Positions 1 through 10,508 of a DNA stretch of 64,000 nucleotides are shown here, in pieces. The position numbers and the translations under genes were made by a program. The notes below the pieces were generated by a model. It was not told the origin of the DNA, searched no databases, and was given only the letters and a program-made list of their open reading frames with translations. Source of the DNA: Amylostereum areolatum (Eukaryota > Basidiomycota > Agaricomycetes > Russulales > Stereaceae); assembly GCA_012932865.1 (NCBI GenBank), contig SAXG01000015.1, positions 889,861-953,860 on the forward strand. Reading direction: 5' to 3'. The stretch's first letter is position 1. Every line of letters starts with the position of its first letter.

Positions 1-356
1 CGCGCCGCCGTCGAATTGGTCCAGACGTTTCCTGTGTTGTTTCTTCCCCACGAGGGGCACGTCGTGCAGCAGTGAGTTGCAATCGCACATCGCATAGGAC
101 GTCTCCCCGACGCCGCAGTGGGACGGGTGGTGGCGGACGAGCAGCCTCGAGGCCCTTCCGCGGTAGGGAAGCGCTCGTATTCAAGCGTGAAATAAGTGAT
201 GCGAGATTCTAGAAATGCAGCAACAGACGAATGCGACGAAAACTGTGTACGATAGCCAACGAATGGTGATAATGCGCGAGAACGGCGGTACGGAGACATG
301 GGACCGAGTAGGGTCGTACACTGGCAACTACGGACGCCGTATCTTGTATCAAAACG

Positions 357-2165
357 CTAAACGAAGCCCCGGAAGGACCAGTCCGGGGGAAGCTCAAGAT
401 ACGCGTGTCCACGCAGTTCGCTCGCAAAGCCGCTTGCGTCCACGGCCCTGCGTGAGCGTCACGGGGTGAGATTGGACGGCAGAAAGGGAGGATAGGGACG
501 ACGCACGCTGAAAAGCACTTGCACAGGAAGTTTTCGGAGGGAGGGACGGGTGGGATAGGCGGACATTCACCGGAGAACACCTGCGGGCCGTGGTAAAGCG
601 CAGGCCTTCGACCGGAGGGACGAACGCACCTTCACCACGACGTCCAACGCCTCCTCGCCTCCCCACGGTCTCTCCCCCGTCCACAGCTCCAGCACCACGC
701 ACCCCAAACTCCACATATCCGTGTGCGCGCCGTACGTGCGCCCGCCGGATCTGATCACGGCGGGCGCCATCCAGAACACCGCGCTTTGTGCCGCGGCGAG
801 GAAAGCGAGCGCGGAGGTGCCGGCGCTGGGGGGCCCCGAAGCGCCGATGTGGCTAACCTTGCAGGTGCCGGCCGGGTCGAGGAGGATGTGGGCTGCACGG
901 AGGTCCTAGTCGAGGACGTGAGCACCGAGCGTCGAGGCGAACGGAGGGGGGCGTGCGTACCTGGTGCACGATTCCTCGCGCGTGGAGGTACGCTAGCCCG
1001 TCGAGGATCTGCGCGCAGAACGCCTTGGCGGTGTTTGCGCTCGGTCGGCCGTGCGTTCGGAGTAGCTGTTCGAGGGAGCCTCCGGGGACGTATTCCGTGA
1101 ACCTGTGCGCGTGCGTCCGGTCAGAGGGGGCAGGGAAGGGGGCGTGGGCACTCACAGCGAGCAGACAGAAGGGGTCTCTTCGAGCCCGAGGTATTGCACG
1201 ATGTTCGGGTGGTCGAGGTCTTTCATCGCCTGCGCGGTGCTCTTGAGCGCGTCGAGCTCACGCGCGTTGGCGCGGCCGTCGTGCGCGTGGGCGGGGACTT
1301 GTTTGGCGGCGATCATCTCGCCTGTGGTGGTGTTCATGGCGAGGAAGACGTTCCCGCGGAGATGCTCGCCTCGGATCCATTTGAAAGGGGCGGGAGGGTG
1401 AGCAGGGTCGGGGTCGGGAGTGGAGGCCGGGAGTGGGTTCAGGTTCGAGATGTGCGGGGGTGGTGACGGATTTGGTTCGAGGTGGATGTCCGGCCGGGCG
1501 TGGGCCCTTTCGTCGGCAGTTGTGCCCCATAACTTGGTGCTCCTCTGCCTCAGCCAGGTAGCCGCGTCCTTCGTGGACGCCGCACGCGCTCTGCTTTCCT
1601 CCGCGACGGCCCTGATAGACATCTTGTCGGGGCGCCTTCCGTCCAGTGCGTTTGCGTGGGGCTGGGCAGTGGTCGTGGGGGGCGTGGGCGTGGGCGGTTT
1701 GTGTTGGGAAGGTGTGTACGATAAGTCGAGGACGGGGTCGGATCCGAGGGGGAGAAAGGGGGTTAGGAGGGGGAGAAAGGCGTGTGGATCACGGTTGCTC
1801 GGGTTTGTGGTGGGGCTGATTGAACACGGGGGTCCGTGCGGCTGCTCGGCCAAGCCGTCCTTCGTTCTTATGATAAGATGCGCTTTTCCGTTGTCGACGC
1901 TACAATCCAAGGTTGGAAGGGTAGGATCGGTGCGAGGGGGGGGGACCGTGGTCTGGGTCTGGGTGCTGATTTCGCCGGTGAGATCAAAGGTGGTGACCAT
2001 CGCGAGCTGATGTTGAAGTACTGTGGTCGTGAGGTGGAGTGGCTGAGTATTCCGCATAGAATTTGGACTATGTTCTGACCTGGGGAATGTACCCAGTCGG
2101 AGAAGAAGAGTCGAGAGGTGATGCGGTGACCGGTCCCCGTGCCTCACGGCGAGGGCTTTAAGCAC
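357..2165 (-). CDS. Bck1/Mkh1-like MAP3K homologue, predicted pseudokinase
   Basis: Five exons read through cleanly: 2165-1156, 1102-961, 905-630, 580-507 and 447-357, with introns of 49-59 bases and a TAG at 357-359, giving about 530 residues. The N-terminal ~280 residues are Pro/Ser/Thr rich. The C-terminal kinase domain is closest in wording to fungal cell-wall-integrity MAP3Ks (HPNIVQYLG, EYVPGGS, VFWMAP, DMWSLGCVVLELWTGERPW, and a terminal HAYLELPPDWSFRGF). Catalytic features are missing: the glycine-rich loop is deleted between WIRGEHLR and GNVFLAM, the alphaC Glu is replaced, HRD reads HQD, the Mg-binding Asn is His (DLRAAH), DFG reads HIG and APE reads APA. The VAIK lysine (AAKQV) remains. 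Frame and splice sites are intact, so it looks expressed as a non-catalytic scaffold or decoy. The ATG at 2165 is the first long-frame Met; an upstream exon is possible. Confidence 0.8.
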
Positions 2166-3228
2166 GGCTCCGTACAGCCCAGCTCACAGGGTTGGGCGCC
2201 TAAGCGAGGCCATTGGTACCGAACACTGCAGCGGGAGATGCGTGGGCACCAAGTAGGCACACTGCTGTAAGAGCATCGAGAGCGTGTCCAGGCCGAAGGA
2301 AGGGGGTTCAATTGGTGTGAGCGAAGGCCAAGTAGGTCGCTTCAAAATGACGATTCCCACGGATACAAACATTACCGTTCCCACGGCTTCGTTTTTGAAC
2401 AGCTTGCGGTCGACTCCTGCGGAGAGGCGGAGAGGCGGCCAACTTCCAAGGCTTCAGTATTTCAGTACTGGCTCCTTCCACCTTCCACCGCTCGGGTCTT
2501 CGAACTCGTCACAATAGCCGGCATTTTGTATGCATTGGAAGTTTTAGATCATCCAGATCGACGCCAACCCCAACTTCTCCTCAACCTATGGCCGGCTTCT
2601 CCCTATCCCAGTGAGCCCGAATCCTCTGCGTGCGCCGAGCAAGCGTGGGGGGATAATACGGACGGTGGCGGGATGGTGCGTGCACGTAGGCGGGCGGCTA
2701 CCCCTGCAACGCCGATTCGTGTCCAATGTGCATAGTACGGTTTTCAGCGCACCGCGTCAAGCGTGAAGTATGCTCTTAACCAATTTCTGGTGCAGGATGG
2801 GCATACGCAGAGTGCATCTGCTCAAGAATGCATGGCAGCTTGTCGCCCCGAGTTCATCCCCGCGTCCTCGCGATCTCCACGCGGACTGAAAAGCCACGAG
2901 GATCTGTACGACCCCCCCATCTCCGACAATGGACCCGCAGCCCAACATCGCACCATGGTAAAAAGTGGCAAAGTCGCCCTCGACGGGGAACAAAGGCGCG
3001 CGTCACCTGACTGCTCTCTTGTTGTTGTTGTCGTCCCTGCTCCCAGGTCCAAGCAGAAGCACCCGTCGCCCAGTGTATCGCCATCCTTTTGTATCGCTAG
3101 CGGACGCGGACGAGGACAAGGTGGCCCAAGGTCGGCGTTGGGCACATATATACAAAACCACGCCCTTGTCATCGAACGCCTCCCGAGTCCCTCCCCTCCT
3201 CCTCGCCCTTCCCGCACCATCCTCCACC
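2166..3228. other. Intergenic, no supported gene
   Basis: Only short, overlapping, compositionally odd frames occur here. The part from about 2900 is pyrimidine-rich toward the 3229 start and probably serves as promoter and 5' leader of the next gene; nothing more can be supported. Confidence 0.5.
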
Positions 3229-4106
3229 ATGCTCCTCGTCCAACCCCCCGTACGTCTCCTTCTCCTTCTCCTCCACTTCTCTTCTCTCCATCTAACGTTG
3301 CCCGCAGACAATGCACGCCCCCCTCCTCTCCCACCTCCTCGCCTCCTCCCTCCCTCGCCTCCCCTCCACAGCCTACACTCTCGCCACAAAACCCCTCCAC
3401 CGCCTCTCCCGCGCGCTCACCTCCACCCTCCGCCGCCTCAGACGCCGTGCGCCCCACCCCTGGTCATGGCCCCTCACCGCCCTCGCCGCCCTCGCGCGCT
3501 GCCTCCGCCCGCTCTGCACGCTCCTCCCCGGGCTCTCGCCGTACAGACGGTACCACACGCCCGCCGCCGAACAAGCCTACTGGGACACCGCCGCGCGCTG
3601 GCATCGCGCACTCTCCGCGTCGGACGCGCGCTCGTTCGATCCGCCGCCGTGCCTCACGCCCGTCCCGCTCGTGGCCTCGTACGTGCCGCGTTTGCTGCCG
3701 CGGTACAGGGATGCGGTCGCGGACGACGAGGAAGGCGCGGAGTACGCGCTCGCGCCGGCGACGTTCCGGAAGTGGCACAAGATGGTGCATCCCGACGCGG
3801 TACGCCTCTCCTTCTGTTTCCCTTCGCGCCCCCCCCCCCGTCCCTCGTTCTCCTCCTCGCATTCGCGCCACGGCTGACTGGGAGTCGGGAGAACAGACGC
3901 CGCCGAACCTCCGCCAGGCCGCGATCCTGCTCCGCCAACACAGCTCGCGCGACAGACGCGAGATGGCGCGCATCGCGGGGCTGCTGCCGACGCGCGTCGT
4001 GTTCGCGCGCGCGCCGGCGCCGGCGCTGGAGGGCGGGGAGTACGGGAGGATGTGGGACGCATGGCTGGAGAGGAAGGGTCCGGATTGCGCGATCGTGTTC
4101 GAGTAG
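3229..4106 (+). CDS. Hypothetical protein, two or three exons
   Basis: Not recognised. The main exon runs from an ATG at 3311 to a donor at 3800 (GACGCG/GTACGC); the second exon starts at 3897 after GAACAG and ends with TAG at 4104-4106, both in phase 0, about 230 residues. A better start may be the ATG at 3229 (context CACCATGC), giving a seven-codon exon 3229-3249, an intron 3250-3307 and ACA-ATG in frame. The protein is Arg/Pro/Leu rich at its N terminus, which could be a mitochondrial presequence, then has a globular part with YWDTAARWHRAL, FRKWHKMVHPDA and, after the intron, AAILLRQHSSRDRREMARIAG and a final AIVFE. No membrane segment or catalytic motif stands out. It lies head-to-tail with TSR2, 417 bases upstream. 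Confidence 0.6.
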
Positions 4107-4523
4107 ATCGTCGTTGGCGTGTTCGTCTGTCTCGCATTTTCGCTCTCGCTGAATGGACTCGTCGGTGTTAGGCTCTTGTCGCATAGAATGGTACATGTAA
4201 CTTATACCCCCCCCACATCTGTAAATTCGTGGTGTACTTACCATGGATCTTCTCCGTGTTTGAACTTTGACCCCCGTCCACGTGTGACATCATCGCAAAT
4301 CCGTCCCCGATCCGTTCCAGAAACGCGCTCCATCCCCATCTTTCGTCCGCGCCTCCACCCCGAATCGAGACCAGATCTTCCGCCCAGAAAAGTTTATCGT
4401 CCCGCCTCCTCGCAATCCCATCCCATCATCGTCGTTTGTTCCACCCAACCCCACCCACACCCACCCCTCAAACAATTCCCTTGAACGAAAAAAAACACCG
4501 TTCAGCGGCGGAATACACACACC

Positions 4524-5111
4524 ATGGCGACACCCTCCACATCCACCCTCACCGCGCCCGCACCCGCACCGCCTAACCCGATCTCGGTCCTCTTCGCCCG
4601 CGGCGTCCTCGCGCGTCTGCACCTCTGGCCCGCGCTCCGCGCCGCGGTCGACAACGCCTGGGGCGGGCCCGCGTCGGCGCAAAAGCGGACATGGCTGGCG
4701 TCGGTGCTCGTGGACGCGTTCGAGGGCGCGGACGGGCCGCCGCCGGACGCGGAGTACGTCGCGCTGACGCTGCTGCAGGCGCTCGAGGACGAGTTCGACG
4801 CGGTGCTGGAGGACGGCAGCGCGGAGGAGGTCGGGCGGGACGTGGTGCTGCTGTGGGAGGCGGCGTGTGGCGGGGAGGAGGCGACGATCCGGGGGTGGGA
4901 GGCGCGGGCGGAGGGGGTCAGGGGGAGGAAGGTGGTCGTGGAGGTCGTGGATGACAATGAGGAGTGGGAGGACGAAGAGGAAGGGAGCGAGGGGAGCGAG
5001 GAGGAGGAGGAGGTGCCGACGTTGGTGGAGGGGTCGAGGGGCGCGTCCGAGCCTGTCGTGGACGAAGACGGGTTCACGCTCGTGCAGAGCAAAAGCAAAG
5101 GCCGACGCTGA
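4524..5111 (+). CDS. TSR2: Pre-rRNA-processing protein TSR2
   Basis: Single exon, 195 residues, ATG at 4524 in the context CACACCATGG. Near residues 25-50 it has the WGG-family signature: a Trp-Pro helix (LHLWPALRAAVDNAWGG) that names the family, followed by the QKRTWLASVLVDAF helix and an ALEDEFDAVLEDGSA helix. The C-terminal third is strongly acidic (runs of Glu/Asp) and ends in GFTLVQSKSKGRR, typical of the family. In yeast Tsr2 is an escort for ribosomal protein eS26 (Rps26), releasing it from importins in the nucleus and handing it to pre-40S/90S particles; the acidic tail is involved in that release. Length and domain order are those of fungal orthologues. A core housekeeping gene, so the window is normal chromosome at this point. 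Confidence 0.93.
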   Translation: MATPSTSTLTAPAPAPPNPISVLFARGVLARLHLWPALRAAVDNAWGGPASAQKRTWLASVLVDAFEGADGPPPDAEYVALTLLQALEDEFDAVLEDGSAEEVGRDVVLLWEAACGGEEATIRGWEARAEGVRGRKVVVEVVDDNEEWEDEEEGSEGSEEEEEVPTLVEGSRGASEPVVDEDGFTLVQSKSKGRR

Positions 5112-5668
5112 CCCCGCCGGTGTCCGTAGACAAAAAAATACAAAATACGCTTCACCATGTACGCACTCACGCACTCACGCCCGACTCCTCTTTCTCATTC
5201 TCAAGCCGCTTTCAGGAACCGGGATGGAGGAGGCCCAGGGGCCCACGAGTTCGGTTTGCACCAGGCTCTTGTCAAACCTACGTTCAAATCCAACGTCCTA
5301 CGTTTTGTTCGTCCAATTTTGTGCTCAAGACGCTCTGATCTGACTCGAGGGCCTGATCTCTACTACTCGGGGGTATAACCTGGTGTATATTCCACGACAG
5401 TGAAGGCGATTTTCCGAAACATTACACGAAACAAGGTTTTTATATGGTATGATATACATCAACAGCACTCTTCTTTCCGCCGTCCGTGTGTCCGGCATAG
5501 CAAGGACTGCAACCGAAACCCCTGCGACGGATGCGATGTATGTATTCAAAAAAGGAGTTTGGTTGATACGGAGGAGCAGCTGCCGTCCCGCAGTGAAGAT
5601 GAAACCACTAACAACTGCCCGCCGTGCAAGCGGCAGCACTATGGATGATATTAAAACTTCGACACTAG
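5112..5668. other. 3' flank of TSR2, no gene seen
   Basis: Short frames on both strands without codon bias or splice logic; the ATAAAA/ATATGG-rich stretch around 5430-5460 may be transcript 3' end. Nothing else supported. Confidence 0.4.
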
Positions 5669-5780
5669 GGCCAAACGGTTCCGGAACCGTTTGTGGAACC
5701 GTTTTGCGGAACTGCGGAACCGTTTTGCGGAACGGTGCGGAACCTGGTTCGTGAACCTGGTTCCGCAAGGTTCCGCGCTG
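5669..5780. repeat. GGAACC/GGTTCC mixed-orientation repeat tract
   Basis: About ten copies of GGAAC or GTTCC occur in 110 bases, several as GCGGAACCGTTTTGCGGAAC-like units in both orientations, so the tract can fold on itself. It lies between TSR2 and the Gypsy LTR. It does not show LTR ends or an open frame; it may be the edge of another degraded element. Confidence 0.6.
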
Positions 5781-6489
5781 GTCTGCTCACGCTTGTCACA
5801 CTGTGTGACGGGCCCACGAGCACGTGCTCGTTTCCGTGCGACGCGCGTCCCGTCGTGTGATGTCTGTGGCCCGCCTTCGTGGCCTCTAAGCTTGCAACCT
5901 CTTCGGCATGTCTCATCCTCTTGCCGCGAACGTGATTCCCCTCACTCGGTACGTCTATCGACTGTGCTCTCAGGTTACCGTCATATGTCCCGATACTGCA
6001 GCATTGACGGCTTAACTTACAGGATCGCGCACTTCGGCTGGCGGCTGCCACTGCTGCTGTACTGGCCACCACAATGTGGCGACTGGGCCGCCATCGCAAT
6101 ATGTGCCGCAATGCCACCACTTGAATGTAACGCAATACTGGCCGTCGCAGGCCACTTGGCCGCAATGTCGGGTAAGCCTTCGTAAAATGGGCGGGAGTCG
6201 GCATTCAATGACACACTCTCCTCTCCCCCTTCCTGTTCCCATTTAGCTCCAAGAAATGGCATCCCCCATCAACCCAACTGCTCTGAAAGAATCAGAGTGC
6301 ACACGGCTGTTGTGCACCGCTCCAGCTGTGACAGCAATGGCGACAGGCGGGAACGACCCGGCAAATGCTGGACGATGGTTCGATAGGGTGTGTTACCCAT
6401 CCGACTTTGCACTGTTCCCAAGCTGATATGAATGTAGTGCACTTCTGGGCACTTTAGATGGCGCCCCGACCTTGACCGGGACAAGGACC
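5781..6489. other. Non-coding, repeat-like sequence
   Basis: No supported gene. Around 6010-6180 there are repeated interleaved words such as TGGCCGC and GCCGCAATG on both strands, suggesting remnants of a mobile sequence. It immediately precedes the 3' LTR of the Gypsy element. Confidence 0.35.
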
Positions 6490-6948
6490 TGTCAGCAACG
6501 ACTAGTGCGACAGCACCAAGTTACGACAAAGCTGACAGAGGAAGAGGGCGACAGAGGGGAGCCGATCAGACACGGCGACAGACAAGGGAAAGCAAGCAAA
6601 GTCGGTAGAATTGACTAGCTCGAGATAAGGAATATGTACAGCGAGAGCGAGCCTTATATACACAAGAGGAGAGAGACTTAGGTAAGCAACCAATACACGG
6701 CGATCAGTAAGCAGACCAAGTATAAGTAAGCAGTCGTATGTAAAAGAGCACAGCATGAGTCAGTATCGTACAGCATGAGTCAAGAGAAAGGAGTCAGACC
6801 CGGACCGAGATGAGTCACGTGGGTCCGGGCGGGATATAGATGAGCCGGGTCCGGGCCAAGGTGGAGCCGGACCGGTGATAAGTCGATAAGTCCTAAAGCG
6901 TGTAACCGATGTAAAGTAAAAAGAAAATTATAGACCGTTCATGACATC
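6490..6948 (-). repeat. Probable 3' LTR of the Gypsy element
   Basis: On the minus strand a purine tract (AAGGAAGGGG) at the end of pol acts as polypurine tract, directly followed by TGATGTCATGAACGG. The segment ends with TTGCTGACA at 6490, giving TG...CA borders and about 460 bases. It contains a good core promoter, GTGTATATAAGG, near 6650, in the expected U3/R position. Borders are inferred from one copy only. Confidence 0.6.
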
Positions 6949-9900
6949 ACCCCTTCCTTAGATTCGACGTCCTCGTCGTAATCAGATCCAGTTTCTTCCT
7001 CCGACAGGAGTTTCCAACGATTAAGGCGTGCAGGTTTCGGGGCACCCGGATGTTCACGGTGGAAGTCGTCAATGCGTTTCTTGGCATTCTGGAGATTGGT
7101 GAGAGGCTCCCAAGTATTGTCATTGTCTGGGTAGCCTTTCCATTTGACGAGGTACTTGAAGCCGCGACCAACCTTCTTGGAGTCTATAATCTTTTCGACC
7201 TCATAGACTTCCTCTCCTTGGACTAACTCTGGCGGTGGAGGTGTAGGTGCTTTCTGATTGTCAAAGGCGGGACCGTTGTGTGGAGATAGGAGGGACTCGT
7301 TGAAGACCAGATGTTTTCGTGACCAGGATGTAGGGAGGCGAAGCTTGTAAGCCGATGCTCCGACTTTTTCCAGGATTTCGAAAGGACCAAAGCGCTTGTC
7401 ATCTAGCTTTTGCATAGGACGTGCCGTTTTGATTACGGTTTGGCCATCTCTGGTCTTGGCTTCCAGCCAGACGAAGTCGCCAATTTTGTAATCTATTGGT
7501 TCGTCCTTCTTGCGATCGTAAAAGCGCTTTTGATCGTCCTGTGCTGCCTTTAGCGCAGAGCGGGCTTCCTCATAGATGTCTCGCATGCGTTGTGCAAACT
7601 CGTTCGCCGATGGGTTGTCTGTCTCACGTCGAGGGTTTGTCCCCAGGTAGAGTTCCCGACCATAGTTGGCAAAGTTGGGAGACATCCCAATCGAACTATG
7701 GACCATGTTGTTGAGTGCAGTCATGGCAAGTGGGAGGTAACGTGTCCAATTGTCCTGTCGTTGATTGACGAAGATGCGAAGGTAGTTTTCCATGGTCATG
7801 TTGGAGCGTTCGGTCTGTCCGTCCGTCTGAGGGTGATACGCCGTGGACGGGTTCCCTTCAATGCCTAACAGTTGGAACAATGCTGTGGTGAATTTGGAGA
7901 CAAACACGCTGCCACGGTCGCTGACGATCTTTCTAGGAATTCCATGATGGGGGACCACCTCGCGTAGGTACTCGAAGGCGAGTTCGTCCTCCGTTAGGTC
8001 TTTGGTCGTGGCCCAGAATACAACCTGCTTGGTACCCATGCAGTTCACATTGCAGATGGCGTCTTTTCCATCCGAGACTGGGAGCGGCATGACAAAGTCG
8101 ATGGATACATGCTCCCAAGGCGCTTGTGGCGGGTCATGTGGGTGGAGTGGAGCGGCAATGCGATCATGTCTAATCTTGGTACGTTGGCAGGTCTCACATC
8201 CTTCAACATATTTCCGGACATCGTCTCTAATGGCAGGCCACCAGTAGTTGCGCGTGATGAGCTCATGGGTCTTGTATCGTCCTGGGTGACCGACAAGCGG
8301 GCCGTCATGATGAGCTTGGATGATGTCTGCACGGAGTCCTTTGTCTCTTGGGACATAGAGTCTGTGTTGCCAGGTGATCGTTCCATCTGCGTGTTCCAGC
8401 CATCCCTTCACTTTGAGTGCTAAGGCGCGTTCTACTGCATGGTCTCGGAGTAAGGTAGCCTCCTGAATCCGCTCAATGAAGACATTGTCAGGTCCATTGG
8501 TTATAATTCCTGCATGGTTGAGGGCGCGAAAGAGTTCTGGTTTCAGGAGGACAATGTTTTCATTGTCTTTCTCCCCCTTCTCAAGGCCCGCTAGTCGGGA
8601 AATAGCATCGGGTTTACCCATTGTTTTGCCAGGCTTGTGGAGTAGCGTACAATGATACTCTTGTAGCTCCGTTAACCATCGTGCTTGTCTCCGATTTAGC
8701 TTCTGCGCCTTGCGGAAGTACGTGAGATTGCGATGATCCGACCAGATTTCAAACTCCTGTCGTGCCCCCATGAGGTATTGTCTCCATTCCTCTAGCGCCG
8801 TCATGATAGCCAGTAATTCCTTGTCATAAATCTCATAGTTCCTCTCAGCTTCGCTGAGGGACTTTGAGAGGAAGGCGACCGGGTGCCATTTGCCATTGTC
8901 CTGTTGTTGTGAAAGTACCGCGCCCGTGGCATAGTCAGAGGAGTCCGCCTCGACACGGAACTGTCCATCGTCTGTAGGGATTGCTAGAACTGGCTGCGAT
9001 GTTATACGTCGCTTGAGTTCCTCAAAAGCCTCCTGCTGTGGGGTGTCCCAGACCCATTCCGTCTTCCCAGTGAGTTTAGTCATTGGGTGAGCAATGCCAC
9101 TGAAGTCCTTGATAAAGCGACGGTAGAAGTTGCAAAAGCCCAAAAATGATTGAAGTTGTTTCTTCGTTTTGGGGGCTGGCCAATTGGTGATTGCCGCGAC
9201 CTTTGCTGGATCCATGCGAACCCTTCCTCCGCCGACAATCATGCCCAGGTATTCGATTTCTGCCTTCTCAAACTCGCACTTTTCTGGCTTCAGATAGAGT
9301 TTGTTTTCTCGCAGGATCCGAAGGACCTCCTTGACTATTCGACGATGTTCTTCTAGCGTATGTGTGAAGATGAGGATGTCGTCCAAATAGACGACCACGA
9401 CTCCTTGGTGGATCAAGTCTTTGAACAGGTCATTCATCATGGCTTGGAACGTAGACGGGGAGTTGGTGAGTCCAAAGAACATGACCGTAGGCTCGTAGAG
9501 ACCTTTGTTCGTGCGGAATGCAGCTTTCCACTCGTCCCCTTCTTTAATCCGAACATTGTTGTACCCCCATCGGACATCGAGCTTGGTAAAGTGCCGTGCT
9601 CCTTTAAGTTTGTCAACCAACTCTTGGATGAGCGGGAGCGGGTAACGGTTCTTTATTGTCATCTCATTGAGCTTTCGATAGTCCTGCACAGGACGTAGCG
9701 AGCCGTCTTTTTTCTTGATGAAGAAGAATGGGGAGGCCATGGGTGATTTGGACGGTTGGATCCGGCCAGATCTCAGGTTCTCTTCCAGAAAGGCGTCCAG
9801 TTGCTTCTGCTCGTCCAATGTGAGGGGGTAAACTTTGCAATCAACCGGTTTGAAGTTAGGAGTGAGCTCAATGGCGTGGTCCCATGGGCGTCGCTCAGGG

Positions 9901-10142
9901 AGCTTGTCGAAGTCGTCTTTGTCAAAGATGTCCTTGAATTCGTGGTACGCCGTTGGGACTCGCTCAGAGAAGGTCTGTTCCTTTTTCTTAGCATGCTCTT
10001 CAATTGCAATGTCCGATGCATGGGTCCGGATGTGGTATGTCGCTTTGTAGCCATCCCAGTCGAAAGCAAACAGCTGCTCGTCCTTTTCCATGTGGACTGG
10101 CTCTTCCTCCTCCTCTTCATCCTCATCGATATTGAGGCACAT
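6939..10142 (-). CDS. Gypsy Pol polyprotein: RT, RNase H, integrase, chromodomain (5'-truncated)
   Basis: 1067 codons open without a break. In order: a linker with acidic start; reverse transcriptase (KKKDGSLRPVQDYRKLN, LDVRWGYNN, catalytic VVYLDDIL near residue 255); RNase H (VEADSSDYATGAVLSQ, YDKELLAI, WSDHRNLTYF); integrase with HHCC finger (VGHPGRYKTHEL...CETCQ) and DDE core (SIDFV, SDRGSVF, QTERSNMTMENYL); and a C-terminal chromodomain (VEKIIDSKK, FKYLVKWKGYP, TWEPLTNL) that in chromoviruses directs insertion to heterochromatin. Gag and protease are missing. The annotated Met at 10142 lies two bases inside the KDZ junction, so it is probably not the native start. The enzymatic cores look intact, so it may be a recent insertion that was cut later. 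Confidence 0.92.
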   Translation of the reverse strand: MCLNIDEDEEEEEEPVHMEKDEQLFAFDWDGYKATYHIRTHASDIAIEEHAKKKEQTFSERVPTAYHEFKDIFDKDDFDKLPERRPWDHAIELTPNFKPVDCKVYPLTLDEQKQLDAFLEENLRSGRIQPSKSPMASPFFFIKKKDGSLRPVQDYRKLNEMTIKNRYPLPLIQELVDKLKGARHFTKLDVRWGYNNVRIKEGDEWKAAFRTNKGLYEPTVMFFGLTNSPSTFQAMMNDLFKDLIHQGVVVVYLDDILIFTHTLEEHRRIVKEVLRILRENKLYLKPEKCEFEKAEIEYLGMIVGGGRVRMDPAKVAAITNWPAPKTKKQLQSFLGFCNFYRRFIKDFSGIAHPMTKLTGKTEWVWDTPQQEAFEELKRRITSQPVLAIPTDDGQFRVEADSSDYATGAVLSQQQDNGKWHPVAFLSKSLSEAERNYEIYDKELLAIMTALEEWRQYLMGARQEFEIWSDHRNLTYFRKAQKLNRRQARWLTELQEYHCTLLHKPGKTMGKPDAISRLAGLEKGEKDNENIVLLKPELFRALNHAGIITNGPDNVFIERIQEATLLRDHAVERALALKVKGWLEHADGTITWQHRLYVPRDKGLRADIIQAHHDGPLVGHPGRYKTHELITRNYWWPAIRDDVRKYVEGCETCQRTKIRHDRIAAPLHPHDPPQAPWEHVSIDFVMPLPVSDGKDAICNVNCMGTKQVVFWATTKDLTEDELAFEYLREVVPHHGIPRKIVSDRGSVFVSKFTTALFQLLGIEGNPSTAYHPQTDGQTERSNMTMENYLRIFVNQRQDNWTRYLPLAMTALNNMVHSSIGMSPNFANYGRELYLGTNPRRETDNPSANEFAQRMRDIYEEARSALKAAQDDQKRFYDRKKDEPIDYKIGDFVWLEAKTRDGQTVIKTARPMQKLDDKRFGPFEILEKVGASAYKLRLPTSWSRKHLVFNESLLSPHNGPAFDNQKAPTPPPPELVQGEEVYEVEKIIDSKKVGRGFKYLVKWKGYPDNDNTWEPLTNLQNAKKRIDDFHREHPGAPKPARLNRWKLLSEEETGSDYDEDVESKEGVMS

Positions 10143-10144
10143 AA

Positions 10145-10260
10145 CTTAGTCAAATAGACTTGTTGTCAACACATAATTCACAAGTCTACTAGCGTGTTAG
10201 CAACACATACCCCATGGTGGGCCCATAGGGTGTGATGTTACACATGGGCCCACGAGGGCC
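10145..10260 (+). repeat. Left terminal inverted repeat of KDZ element
   Basis: Pairs with 28765-28877 in inverted orientation. Conserved blocks: CTTAG(T/C)CAAATA at the outer end, ACACATA..TTCACA in the middle, GTGTT.nCnACACATACC, then GGGTGTG and (A/T)GGGCCCA. Roughly three quarters of positions agree by eye. The adjoining 10261-10375 has five TCCGAC/GTCGGA copies. Confidence 0.85.
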
Positions 10261-10508
10261 GGTAATCATCGGAGAGTATCTTCTCATACTGTCGGATAGT
10301 TCAGACACCTCCGACGTGTCCATCATCTCCGACGTTCCTGACGGGTCCGACCACTCCGACGGACATAATATCCCTTATTGATATTTCATCATCCATGTGA
10401 TTAAGTGTCATCAAATAAACCATCACACTCTTCCATTTGTCCTCTACATCATTCTACGTCCCTCTCATCTCCCATCTACCTTGTCTCTCATCCTCTTCTC
10501 TTTCAGTT

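Larger units (their letters stand above)
6490..10144 (-). mobile_element. Truncated Ty3/Gypsy chromovirus
   Basis: Minus-strand retrotransposon with pol frame 10142-6939 and a 3' LTR at about 6948-6490. Gag, protease, primer-binding site and 5' LTR are all absent: the coding frame meets the KDZ transposon end at about 10145 just where the region upstream of reverse transcriptase would begin. No second LTR is in the window, so age and target duplication cannot be judged. Confidence 0.85.

Noticed and set aside
2763..4152. Long plus-strand frames 2763-4106 and 2965-4152 as single exons
   Set aside because: Their N-terminal halves are low-complexity Pro/Arg/Ser; only the spliced model starting at 3229 or 3311 gives a balanced protein, and it uses just the end of the first frame.
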